Source of the DNA: Xanthobacteraceae bacterium
GTDB lineage: Bacteria > Pseudomonadota > Alphaproteobacteria > Rhizobiales > Xanthobacteraceae
Assembly (NCBI GenBank): GCA_030040825.1
Contig: JASHSY010000287.1
Coordinates: 1 to 22,590, forward strand
Length of the DNA: 22,590 nucleotides
Direction: 5' to 3'
The translations under genes and the position numbers were made by a program. Each line of letters starts with the position of its first letter. Positions within the stretch are counted from its first letter, which is position 1. Below the pieces are notes generated by a model, which saw nothing but the letters and a program-made list of their open reading frames with translations, had not been told where the DNA came from and did not search any database. Shown here piece by piece: positions 1-7,501 of this stretch.

Positions 1-1814
1 TCAAGCAAGTAGCGTCCGGCCGCTTCGGCGTTACCGCGGAGTACCTCGTCAACGCCGATATGATGCAGATCAAGATCGCACAAGGCGCCAAGCCCGGCGA
101 AGGCGGTCAACTACCCGGCCACAAAGTCGACAAGACCATCGCCAAAGTGCGGCATTCGACGCCAGGCGTCGGTTTGATTTCGCCACCACCGCATCACGAC
201 ATTTACTCGATCGAGGATTTGGCCCAGCTCATCTTCGATTTGAAGAACGTCAATCCGGACGGCAACGTCTCCGTCAAGCTCGTGTCCGAGGTCGGCGTCG
301 GTACCGTCGCCGCCGGCGTCTCGAAAGCACGCTCCGATCACGTCACCATAGCCGGTTACGAAGGCGGCACGGGCGCGTCGCCGCTTACGTCAATCAAGCA
401 TGCCGGCTCGCCGTGGGAGATTGGGCTTGCCGAGACCCACCAGACGCTGGTCGCCAACCGGTTACGTGGACGGATTGCCGTTCAGGTCGATGGCGGGCTG
501 CGCACCGGTCGTGACGTGGTGATCGGCGCGCTTTTGGGCGCCGACGAATTCGGCTTCGCCACCGCGCCCTTGATCGCCGCCGGCTGCATCATGATGCGCA
601 AGTGCCATCTGAACACCTGCCCGGTCGGCGTCGCGACACAGGACCCGCTATTGCGCAAGCGCTTCAAGGGCCAGCCGGAACATGTCATCAATTTCTTCTT
701 TTTCGTCGCCGAAGAGGCGCGTGAGATCATGGCCGCGCTCGGCTATCGCAAGTTTGACGAAATGGTCGGGCAGATGCAGATGCTCGACGTGCGCGACATG
801 GTCGATCACTGGAAGGCGCGCGGGCTCGATTTCTCTCGGCTGTTCACCAAGCCGGACGTACCGAAATCGGTCGCGATCTACAATTGCGAGCGGCAAGAGC
901 ATAAGATCCGCGACATCATCGATCGCAAGCTGATTGCCCAATCGCATTCGGCGCTCGACCGCGGCGCGCCGGTTCGCATCAACCTGCCGATTCGTAATAC
1001 CGATCGCACCACGGGCGCCATGCTCTCGGGCGAGATTGCCAAGCGCTACGGCCATGCGGGACTACCCCACGACACCATCGTGGCGCGCTTTACCGGCACT
1101 GCCGGGCAAAGTTTCGGCGCGTTCCTCGCGCGCGGTGTGACGTTTGAGCTCGAAGGCGACGCCAACGACTATGTCGGCAAGGGCCTTTCCGGCGGCCGCA
1201 TTATCGTGCGTCCGCCGACGCAAGCCGGCATCGTGCCGGAGCAGTCGATCATCATCGGCAATACCGTGCTTTATGGCGCCATCGAGGGCGAGTGCTACTT
1301 CCGCGGGGTCGCCGGCGAGCGCTTTGCCGTGCGCAATTCCGGCGCGGTGGCCGTCATCGAAGGCGCCGGCGATCATTGCTGCGAATACATGACCGGCGGG
1401 GTGGTGGTGGTGCTCGGCCGCACCGGTCGTAACTTCGCCGCCGGCATGTCGGGCGGCATCGCCTACGTGCTCGACGAAGACGCTACCTTCGCCTCGCGCT
1501 GCAATCTCGCCATGGTCGAGCTTGAGCCGATGCCGGCCGAGGAAGAAGTCAACGCCCGCGTCTATCACCACGCGCGCGATCTGGAAGCGCACGGGCTGGT
1601 AGAGGTCATGGCCGATTTGAGTTGCGACGACGCCCGCCGTCTGCATCTTCTCATTACGCGGCACGCGCGCTTTACCGGCTCGGCCATTGCGGCCAAAATC
1701 TTGGCCGAATGGTCGGCCTGGTGTCCAAAATTCCGTAAGGTCATGCCGGTCGAATATCGTCGCGCGCTCAACGAGCTCAAAGCGGCAGCGCAAGCTATGC
1801 AGGCGGCGGAATAG
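1..1814 (+). CDS. gltB: Glutamate synthase large subunit, C-terminal part (5' truncated by window edge)
   Basis: This is the alpha subunit of NADPH-dependent glutamate synthase (GOGAT), which converts glutamine and 2-oxoglutarate to two glutamates in ammonium assimilation. The reading frame is open from base 3 without a start, so the gene continues to the left. About 603 residues of a protein usually near 1,550 are present. Visible are the end of the FMN-binding barrel (GYEGGTGASP, QVDGGLRTGRD), the three cysteines of the [3Fe-4S] cluster in GCIMMRKCHLNTCPVG (around bases 575-625), and the C-terminal glycine-rich beta-helix domain (GKGLSGGRIIV, GMSGGIAYVLDED). The N-terminal glutaminase domain is outside the window. 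gltD follows on the same strand 188 bp downstream, so the two probably form an operon interrupted by a repeat element. The identification is firm. Confidence 0.97.
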   Translation, partial: KQVASGRFGVTAEYLVNADMMQIKIAQGAKPGEGGQLPGHKVDKTIAKVRHSTPGVGLISPPPHHDIYSIEDLAQLIFDLKNVNPDGNVSVKLVSEVGVGTVAAGVSKARSDHVTIAGYEGGTGASPLTSIKHAGSPWEIGLAETHQTLVANRLRGRIAVQVDGGLRTGRDVVIGALLGADEFGFATAPLIAAGCIMMRKCHLNTCPVGVATQDPLLRKRFKGQPEHVINFFFFVAEEAREIMAALGYRKFDEMVGQMQMLDVRDMVDHWKARGLDFSRLFTKPDVPKSVAIYNCERQEHKIRDIIDRKLIAQSHSALDRGAPVRINLPIRNTDRTTGAMLSGEIAKRYGHAGLPHDTIVARFTGTAGQSFGAFLARGVTFELEGDANDYVGKGLSGGRIIVRPPTQAGIVPEQSIIIGNTVLYGAIEGECYFRGVAGERFAVRNSGAVAVIEGAGDHCCEYMTGGVVVVLGRTGRNFAAGMSGGIAYVLDEDATFASRCNLAMVELEPMPAEEEVNARVYHHARDLEAHGLVEVMADLSCDDARRLHLLITRHARFTGSAIAAKILAEWSAWCPKFRKVMPVEYRRALNELKAAAQAMQAAE

Positions 1815-1843
1815 TCCGCAATGATGACTTGGTCTCGCCGTAT

Positions 1844-1961
1844 CGTCATTGCGAAGAGCCAGCCGGTCCGGCGCGAAGTGGCCGGCCCGATGAGAGGCTA
1901 CGCGACGAAACAATCCGTGCCTGACACGCTGCGGGATTGCTTCGCTTCGCTCGCAATGACG
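1844..1961. repeat. Intergenic palindromic repeat (Bradyrhizobium/Rhodopseudomonas type)
   Basis: The left outer arm CGTCATTGCGA (1844-1854) is the exact reverse complement of TCGCAATGACG (1951-1961). A second inner pair, CGAAACAATCC (1906-1916) with GGATTGCTTCG (1934-1944), pairs with one mismatch. The core words (cgtcattgcgagg..., gaagcaatcc, ttcgcttcgctcgcaatgacg) are those of a dispersed palindromic element I know from Bradyrhizobiaceae genomes. It fills most of the gltB-gltD gap. Transcribed, it would form a long hairpin between the two messages and could affect mRNA stability or the gltB:gltD ratio; that effect is inferred. Confidence 0.8.
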
Positions 1962-2002
1962 CGCTAGAGTGGCCGGCCAAGAACTCTCCGAAAGAGCACG
2001 CA

Positions 2003-3448
2003 GTGGGTAAGGTCACCGGCTTTCTCGAATACGAACGTGAAGACCGCGACTACGAGCCGGTCGAAGAGCGTATCCGCCATTGGCGCGAATTCGTCCTGCC
2101 GCTGCCGGAAAAAGATTACGTGACCCAGGCCGCACGCTGCATGAATTGCGGCGTTCCCTATTGCCAGGGGACCGGCTCGCTCACCCCAGGTACACCCGGC
2201 TGCCCGGTCAACAACCAGATTCCCGACTGGAACGACCTCGTCTATGCCGGCAATTGGGACGAGGCCGCGCGCAACCTGCACTCGACCAACAATTTCCCGG
2301 AAATCACCGGCCGCATCTGCCCGGCGCCCTGCGAAGCATCCTGCACGCTCAACATCGACGAGAATCCAGTCACCATCAAATCGATTGAATGCGCGATCGC
2401 CGACCGCGCCATCGCGCATGGACTTAAGCCCGAACGGCCGATGGAAAAAACCGGCAAGAGGGTCGCGATCGTCGGCTCCGGACCGGCGGGCTTAGCCTGC
2501 GCCCAACAGCTCGCGCGTGCCGGCCACGACGTGCACGTATTCGAGAAAGGGACGAAGGCCGGCGGCCTTTTGCGCTACGGGATTCCCGACTTCAAGATGG
2601 AGAAGCATCACATCGACAAACGCGTCGCGCAGATGGAAGGCGAAGGCGTCGTCTTTCATTACAACACGCATGTCGGCGTTAATATGCCGGTCAAAAGACT
2701 GTTGGCCGATTATGACGCAGCAGTCCTCACCGGCGGCGCTGAAAAAGCGCGCGATCTGCCGGTACCGGGACGCGAGCTCAAGGGCATCCATTTCGCCATG
2801 GAATTTCTGCCGCAGCAGAACCGGCGGGTCTCCGGCGAGCCGGCCGACAACGCCGAGCCGATCCTTGCCGGCGGCAAGCATGTGGTGGTTATCGGCGGTG
2901 GCGACACCGGCTCCGACTGCATCGGCACGTCGATCCGCCAAGGCGCGCTGTCGGTAACCAACTTCGAAATCCTTCCCGCTCCGCCGGAGCGCGAAAATAA
3001 GGAGCTGACCTGGCCGAATTGGCCGTTGAAGCTGCGCACCTCGTCGAGTCACGAAGAAGGCGCCGAGCGCGACTTCGCGGTGATGACCACGCGCTTCTCC
3101 GGCGGCCCGAGCGGCCACGTCGAGAAGCTCCACTGCGTGCATATCGACGACAAGATGAAGCCGGTGCCCGGGAGCGAGTTCGAGATCGTTGCCGAGCTCG
3201 TTTTGCTGGCGATGGGCTTCGTGCATCCGGTGCATGAAGGCATGCTCAAGAGTCTTGAGCTGGCGCTGGACCGGCGCGGCAACGTGGCCGCCTCGACCGA
3301 CGATTACCGCACCTCGATCGATAAAGTCTTCGCCGCCGGCGATATGCGCCGCGGCCAGTCGCTGGTGGTGTGGGCGATCCGCGAAGGCCGCCAAGCTGCA
3401 CACGCCGTCGATAAATATCTGATGGGCTCGTCGCTGTTACCGCGATAG
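2003..3448 (+). CDS. gltD: Glutamate synthase small subunit (NADPH/FAD)
   Basis: This is the beta subunit of glutamate synthase, which passes electrons from NADPH through FAD and [4Fe-4S] clusters to GltB. From GTG 2003 it is 481 residues, the normal family length, beginning MGKVTGFLEYERE as in rhizobial GltD. N-terminal cluster cysteines are visible in ARCMNCGVPYC and GRICPAPCEASC. The FAD dinucleotide fold is VAIVGSGPAGLACAQQ, the NADPH fold is VVVIGGGDTGSDC, and the C-terminal FAD motif is KVFAAGDMRRGQSLVV. The frame stays open upstream to a TTG at 1937, but those extra residues (MLRFARNDALEW) are translated from the intergenic repeat, so the GTG start is preferred. An AAAGAG stretch about 7 bases upstream is a weak ribosome binding site. 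Confidence 0.96.
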   Translation: MGKVTGFLEYEREDRDYEPVEERIRHWREFVLPLPEKDYVTQAARCMNCGVPYCQGTGSLTPGTPGCPVNNQIPDWNDLVYAGNWDEAARNLHSTNNFPEITGRICPAPCEASCTLNIDENPVTIKSIECAIADRAIAHGLKPERPMEKTGKRVAIVGSGPAGLACAQQLARAGHDVHVFEKGTKAGGLLRYGIPDFKMEKHHIDKRVAQMEGEGVVFHYNTHVGVNMPVKRLLADYDAAVLTGGAEKARDLPVPGRELKGIHFAMEFLPQQNRRVSGEPADNAEPILAGGKHVVVIGGGDTGSDCIGTSIRQGALSVTNFEILPAPPERENKELTWPNWPLKLRTSSSHEEGAERDFAVMTTRFSGGPSGHVEKLHCVHIDDKMKPVPGSEFEIVAELVLLAMGFVHPVHEGMLKSLELALDRRGNVAASTDDYRTSIDKVFAAGDMRRGQSLVVWAIREGRQAAHAVDKYLMGSSLLPR

Positions 3449-3556
3449 CATTGCTGACCCCAGCGACTTACCGATGCGGCGAAGCCTCGCACGGAGAATG
3501 CGGTCACAAATCGCAAATTCGGTTATCATCCTCAAGCCAAATGGGAGGGCATCACG

Positions 3557-3958
3557 ATGATCAAAATCAGAACATGGATCGTCACCGCCGCCGTCGCGGT
3601 GGCGTGCGTCAGTTTCGCCTATGCGCAGGACCTTGGATCGAAAAACCGCAAGGAATTGAAGCGAGCCGACCTGACCGGCACCAAGATGGAGGTGATTCTG
3701 TCCGTCACTGAATATCAGCCGGGAGAATCCATCGCCCGCCACATTCATCACGGCGAGGAGGCGTTTTATGTGCTTGAGGGAGCGACCGTCGAAACTCCCA
3801 CCGGCAAGAAAATCGAGCTTGCCACGGGTACGGGCTCTATCAACATGCGCGACGTGCCGCACGCGGGATTCAAAGTCATCGGCGACAAGCCCTTGAAGCT
3901 TCTCACCGTACACATTGTCGATAAGGGCTCCACGCTTTACGACGCTCCGCCGAAATAA
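3557..3958 (+). CDS. Secreted cupin-domain protein
   Basis: The product is 133 residues with an N-terminal signal peptide (about residues 1-23, cleavage likely after AYA), so it is probably periplasmic. The mature part is a single small cupin. GESIARHIHHGEEAFYVLEG fits cupin motif 1, G(X)5HXH(X)3E(X)6G, exactly, with G56, H62, H64, E68 and G75, so a metal site is likely. A second, less regular block contains RDVPHAGFK. A good Shine-Dalgarno sequence (GGGAGGG at 3543-3549) lies ahead of ATG 3557. The gene is 108 bp after gltD, probably with its own promoter, and converges with the DUF459 gene. Enzymes and binding proteins share this fold, so the substrate cannot be read from sequence. Confidence 0.85.
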   Translation: MIKIRTWIVTAAVAVACVSFAYAQDLGSKNRKELKRADLTGTKMEVILSVTEYQPGESIARHIHHGEEAFYVLEGATVETPTGKKIELATGTGSINMRDVPHAGFKVIGDKPLKLLTVHIVDKGSTLYDAPPK

Positions 3959-3985
3959 AGGTCTCGGACTGGGCGGACCTGGCGA

Positions 3986-4013
3986 AGCACGCGCAGCGGG
4001 AGATACGCGTGCT
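3986..4013. terminator. Hairpin between convergent cupin and DUF459 genes
   Basis: A perfect 8-bp inverted repeat (AGCACGCG at 3986-3993, CGCGTGCT at 4006-4013) with a 12-base loop sits between the two convergent stop codons. There is no T run on either side, so it may be a weak or bidirectional termination or protection structure rather than a classical intrinsic terminator. Confidence 0.4.
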
Positions 4014-5502
4014 AGAGTCCACGGCGATCGTTGGCGGCGCCCGTACCTACCGGTAGCGGCGGCCGGGGCGGCGTGCCGTTCGTCAGCGGGCGCGGCTTGT
4101 TCGACGCCTTGCTGGTAGGCGGGGTTTTTACCTCGGTCTTTTTTGTCCCACTCTTGCCAGGCGCACCGTTGGGCGACGCAGTTGGTTCCGGCGACGCGTT
4201 GGGCCGCGGCGTTAAGTCGGGTGCGTTGTTCGCATTCGCGTCCGCCCGCGGCCAGGAAAAATCGTCGGCGCGGCCCACCGGCGCCGGGATTGGCTCGCCG
4301 TTGCTCAACACCCGCGTTGCTATCGGATCGGATTCGCGTTGCGCCGGGTGGCCGCTTGCACCAAGGAGATCGCCGCTATCCGCGCCGCCCAGCGTGTTGA
4401 GCGGAACAACCGGCCCGATCGCCGGCCGGGCTGTGCCTTTCGGCTGCTCCTCCGGGCCTGGCAACGCCACCGGAACGACGTGGTTGGTCAGCACCCTACG
4501 CAGGTCATGCTCAACGTAGCGGGCGAGCTTCTCAGCACCGTATTTAGTGAAATTCACGCCGTCGCTGGTGCGCAGCCGCCGGATCTGGCCCTCGAAATCC
4601 GGGCCCTGGACGGTGAATAGGCCGCGCTCGTCGACGAAGCCATCCCACACGTCGACGTAGGTGATACCGGCCTTTTCGGCACGCGCACGATAGAGGTCAT
4701 CGAGATAGCTCATGTCGCTGGTCGACCTGGTACCCCGCACAGCGGGAAGGCCGACCCACAGGACCGGCACGCCCTTGGTTTTGAGCGCAGCAATCATCTC
4801 GTCGATGCGCTTTGAATAAAGCTCAGCCCATTTGTCGCCATGGAATTCGTAGTAGCCGTTGGGCGAGCGGCGCTGCGTCTCCGGCGCGGCGATTGCGGCT
4901 GGCGCCCGCTCGGTGTCGGCCTGCGCGGTTTCAGAGGATGCTTGCGCAGCCGGAGCGACGCCTTGGCCCTGCGATGATACGGCTTTGCCCTTTTTATCTT
5001 TGTCTTTGTCCTTGTCTTTTTCCGGCACGCGTTCGCGCAGCGGCAGCCGATCGTTGATGCCGAGCATCACCACGATGGCGCTTGGCTTTTCCGCCGCCAA
5101 TATCTCGGTGATCGCTTGTGACCACTCCGGAGCGTCGGAACGCGCTTCATAACGCACGAGCCCGGCGTTGAATTTGATCTTGCGCACAATGCCGACCTCC
5201 GGTGTGTCGGTGAAGACCTCCTCCAGCCCGTAAGCGAGCCACTCGGCGAGCTGATCGCCAACGACGACGATGGTCTCGGAGGGCGGCGTCTCGACTTTAT
5301 GCGGCGGGGGCGGCCGGGTCGGCTCGTAAACCTGCGGCTGCGGATAAAACGGGCTGTACGAGTATGATGGCGGAGATGGCGCGCTGCGCCACGGCATCCG
5401 GAAGAATTCGCGGAACTGGGCGGCAGCCGGGGCGGCAAACGCGATGGAGCCCGCGATTAACACGAGCACGATGGCAAGCCGTTGCCGGTGCGTTACGGTC
5501 AT
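4012..5502 (-). CDS. Exported DUF459 / SGNH-hydrolase-fold protein, active site apparently degenerate
   Basis: The product is 496 residues with a signal peptide or N-terminal anchor (residues 1-29, hydrophobic IVLVLIAGSIAFAAPAAAQ) and a Pro/Tyr-rich linker. An SGNH-like domain covers about 77-340 and a low-complexity Pro/Thr/Asn-rich tail about 345-496. The DUF459 pattern is recognisable: ETIVVVGDQLAEWLAYGLEE (block I), VVMLGINDRLPLRE (block III, G-x-N-D) and TSDGVNFTKYGAEKLARYVE (block V). The nucleophile Ser of block I is Gln84 and the expected catalytic His of block V is Asn317. A charged insert (EKDKDKDKDKK, about 161-171) and an Ala-rich stretch interrupt the domain. Related proteins are thought to act on cell-envelope material, but hydrolysis by this copy is doubtful. 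It starts at ATG 5502 with GAGGA almost touching the start, so start placement is less certain. Confidence 0.85.
   Translation of the reverse strand: MTVTHRQRLAIVLVLIAGSIAFAAPAAAQFREFFRMPWRSAPSPPSYSYSPFYPQPQVYEPTRPPPPHKVETPPSETIVVVGDQLAEWLAYGLEEVFTDTPEVGIVRKIKFNAGLVRYEARSDAPEWSQAITEILAAEKPSAIVVMLGINDRLPLRERVPEKDKDKDKDKKGKAVSSQGQGVAPAAQASSETAQADTERAPAAIAAPETQRRSPNGYYEFHGDKWAELYSKRIDEMIAALKTKGVPVLWVGLPAVRGTRSTSDMSYLDDLYRARAEKAGITYVDVWDGFVDERGLFTVQGPDFEGQIRRLRTSDGVNFTKYGAEKLARYVEHDLRRVLTNHVVPVALPGPEEQPKGTARPAIGPVVPLNTLGGADSGDLLGASGHPAQRESDPIATRVLSNGEPIPAPVGRADDFSWPRADANANNAPDLTPRPNASPEPTASPNGAPGKSGTKKTEVKTPPTSKASNKPRPLTNGTPPRPPLPVGTGAANDRRGL
4996..5019 (-). repeat. Hexanucleotide repeat inside the DUF459 gene
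   Basis: Four adjacent 6-base units (ATCTTT, GTCTTT, GTCCTT, GTCTTT on the plus strand) encode the Lys-Asp alternation near residue 165 of the DUF459 protein. Unit changes would keep the reading frame. Confidence 0.7.
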
Positions 5503-5613
5503 TCCTCAGGATCCGCTCAGTCGCCCGTCGCGTACGTCCTATCGACCAGCCCGATCGGGCAAGCCACGATACTAGCCAAAAAATGTCAATCTGAGGATGT
5601 TGCCGCGGTTAGC

Positions 5614-5638
5614 GGAACCGGCGGTTATTTCTTCGGTT
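5614..5638 (+). promoter_or_regulatory. Candidate sigma-EcfG (general stress response) promoter
   Basis: GGAAC (5614-5618), a 16-base spacer and GGTT (5635-5638) match the alphaproteobacterial EcfG consensus GGAAC-N16/17-CGTT with one mismatch. The predicted transcript start near 5645 is about 30 bases ahead of the ATG at 5676 of the small gene downstream. The match is short, so chance occurrence is possible, but position and orientation are right. Confidence 0.45.
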
Positions 5639-5675
5639 AACAATGCAGTGACGGCAGATGATCGGGCATCGCACA

Positions 5676-5888
5676 ATGTCACCTATCCCTGCGACGGATA
5701 CGCAAACCGACAGGCCGGTAACGCTCCATCGGGTGATGCAGCAGATGATTGCGCAAGGGCTCAAGACCCGTTACGAGCCGCCGGCGAAGTTGTCCCATGC
5801 GCTGTTCGTCTTGCTCATGCGGCTCAATGACAATGATCGCCGCAAGGCCAAGACAGCCGGACGCGACAACGCCGCCGTGAGAGCGTAA
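5676..5888 (+). CDS. Small hypothetical protein, weakly NepR-like
   Basis: This encodes a 70-residue protein from ATG 5676; an in-frame ATG at 5658 would add six residues. No signal peptide or membrane segment is visible. The core VMQQMIAQGLKTRYEPPAKL followed by SHALFVLLMRLND looks like a short two-helix protein. The spacing of L-K-x-x-Y ... L-x-x-L-L-x-x-L resembles the NepR anti-sigma family, but the EPVP-type core is missing, so the family call is speculative. It stands alone between divergent DUF459 and convergent mltB, and a candidate sigma-EcfG promoter lies at 5614-5638. It may be a conserved small protein of the order rather than a NepR. Protein-like composition and promoter placement support it being real; function is unknown. 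Confidence 0.55.
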   Translation: MSPIPATDTQTDRPVTLHRVMQQMIAQGLKTRYEPPAKLSHALFVLLMRLNDNDRRKAKTAGRDNAAVRA

Positions 5889-5902
5889 GACCCGTCGAAA
5901 AG

Positions 5903-7243
5903 TTAAGGCTGGCGCAGGCGGTCGAGCACCACACTCGACGCAAAACCGTCGGGGATTTGTCCGGTTGCCGCCTGGAATTTGCGAATGGCGACGCGGGTAC
6001 GCGGGCCCAGCAAACCATCCGGTTCGCCGATATCGAAGCCACGCCGAGCCAGAAGCTGCTGTAACTCGTAACGCTCGGCAACGGTCAACACCCGCTCATC
6101 GCGCGGCCAGGGCTGAATAAACGGCGCACCGCCGCGCAACCGATCGGCGAGATGACCGATAGCAAGCGCATAAGCTTCCGACGGATTATATTTCATGATG
6201 ACGCTGAAATTCCGCAGCATCAGAAAAGCAGGTCCGCGCGCGCCGGCGGGCAGGACGAGATAAGCCCGGTCTGACGGCCGTGGAAATTGCTTGTCACCGG
6301 CACGCCGGATGCCGAGCGCCTGCCATTGGCGGACTGTCATCTGCCTTGAATGGCCGGCCAGCAGGTAATCGAAGTGCGGCGGCAGCACGACTTCGTAGCC
6401 CCAACCTTCGCCCCTCACCCAGCCGTAGCTTTTCAGATTGTTCGCCGTCGAGGCGATGACATCGGGGACCGAATCGACAATGTCGCGGCGCCCGTCGCCG
6501 TCAAAATCGACCGCGTAGCGCTCGAACGTCGATGGCATGAATTGAGTCGGTCCGAACGCGCCGGCCCAGGAGCCGACCAGCCGCTGCATCGGCACGTCGC
6601 CGCGCTGGACGATGTCCAGCGCCGACAAAAACTCGCCGCGGAAGAAATTGCGGCGACGGCCAACGCAGGCGAGCGTTGCGGTCGAGCGGATCACCGGGCG
6701 GTCGCCGCCCATGGTGCCATACTTCGATTCGACGCCCCAGATCGCCGCGAGGATATAGCGATCGACGCCGTAAGAACGTTCGGCCGCCGCAAAGACGGTG
6801 GCATATTGCGCCAGCAGCGCACGGCCGCGGGCGATGCGCTCGTCGTCGACCAAGAGGTCGAGATAGCCCCACGGCGATTTGGTGAATTCCGGCTGAGCGT
6901 CGAGGAGATCCATAATGCTCAGGTCCGGCGTGAGCCCGCCGGTCGCCCGCTCGAACGTAGCCCGCGTGATGCCGCGGCTCTCCGCCGCCGGCCACAGCGC
7001 GGCAATGCAGTTGGGGAAGTCCGTGGCGGCGGCGCGGATGGCATCGGCGCTCATCAGCGGATTGCCGGAGGCGCCCGACTGCCCACTCCACTGGTGTTTG
7101 CCGCCTGCGGGCGTAGGAACTGCCGCGGTCGAGGAAGGTTGAAACAACCGTGTCAGCCAGTCATCCGGCTTGTCCTGCGCCAATGCGGCGTCGGCCAGGG
7201 TCAATGTGATCAAGCAGGCGACCGCATAGCGAAGGATCGGCAT
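5903..7243 (-). CDS. Lytic murein transglycosylase, MltB family, with peptidoglycan-binding domain
   Basis: The product is 446 residues and cleaves peptidoglycan glycan strands to 1,6-anhydro-muropeptides in the periplasm. Residues 1-22 form a signal peptide ending ADAALA-Q; with no lipobox Cys it is soluble rather than a lipoprotein. The SLT_2 catalytic domain covers about 75-365. The catalytic Glu is E172 in AAIWGVESKYG, followed by RSTATLAC, SWAGAFGPTQFMPSTF and FDGDGRRDIVDSVPDVIAST, all typical of MltB. A PG_binding_1 domain occupies about 385-440 (LLARRGFDIGEPDGLLGPRT). Length and domain order match the rhizobial MltB-like class. No clear Shine-Dalgarno sequence precedes ATG 7243. The gene diverges from galU across 258 bp in which I see no strong promoter match. 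Confidence 0.93.
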   Translation of the reverse strand: MPILRYAVACLITLTLADAALAQDKPDDWLTRLFQPSSTAAVPTPAGGKHQWSGQSGASGNPLMSADAIRAAATDFPNCIAALWPAAESRGITRATFERATGGLTPDLSIMDLLDAQPEFTKSPWGYLDLLVDDERIARGRALLAQYATVFAAAERSYGVDRYILAAIWGVESKYGTMGGDRPVIRSTATLACVGRRRNFFRGEFLSALDIVQRGDVPMQRLVGSWAGAFGPTQFMPSTFERYAVDFDGDGRRDIVDSVPDVIASTANNLKSYGWVRGEGWGYEVVLPPHFDYLLAGHSRQMTVRQWQALGIRRAGDKQFPRPSDRAYLVLPAGARGPAFLMLRNFSVIMKYNPSEAYALAIGHLADRLRGGAPFIQPWPRDERVLTVAERYELQQLLARRGFDIGEPDGLLGPRTRVAIRKFQAATGQIPDGFASSVVLDRLRQP

Positions 7244-7501
7244 GAGGATTGACTTCTTCGGATTATTCGGGCGCGGGCGATCGTGGTTTCGGTCAGTGGT
7301 GACGGGAGTGGACGGCTGCTATGTTACCGGACCGTTAACCACCGATCCTCGTCGGCGCAGTCAACGTATCGGCGCAGATTCATTCACCGAGCCGCAACGG
7401 AATCCGGTTCATACACTGCTCTGAGTTCCTGTTCTGGACAAAGATTTAGGCAACAAATCGTCCGCACCCTGTCCAGTCCGCATGTCGCAAAACGGCACCC
7501 C

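Noticed and set aside
1062..1913. Long antisense open frame (283 codons) over gltB
   Set aside because: It overlaps firmly identified gltB, has no recognisable motif, and is rich in Arg/Ala/His as expected for antisense translation of GC-rich coding DNA.
2492..3403. Antisense open frame (303 codons) over gltD
   Set aside because: It is a shadow of gltD with no motifs and no ribosome site.
6350..7252. Plus-strand open frame (300 codons) opposite mltB
   Set aside because: It lies over the conserved MltB catalytic domain and its composition (Arg/Ala/His-rich) is that of a mirror frame.
7244..7501. TTAACC and repeated TCGGCGCAG words in the mltB-galU gap as regulatory sites
   Set aside because: A single half-site and a 9-base repeat are too weak to support a site.
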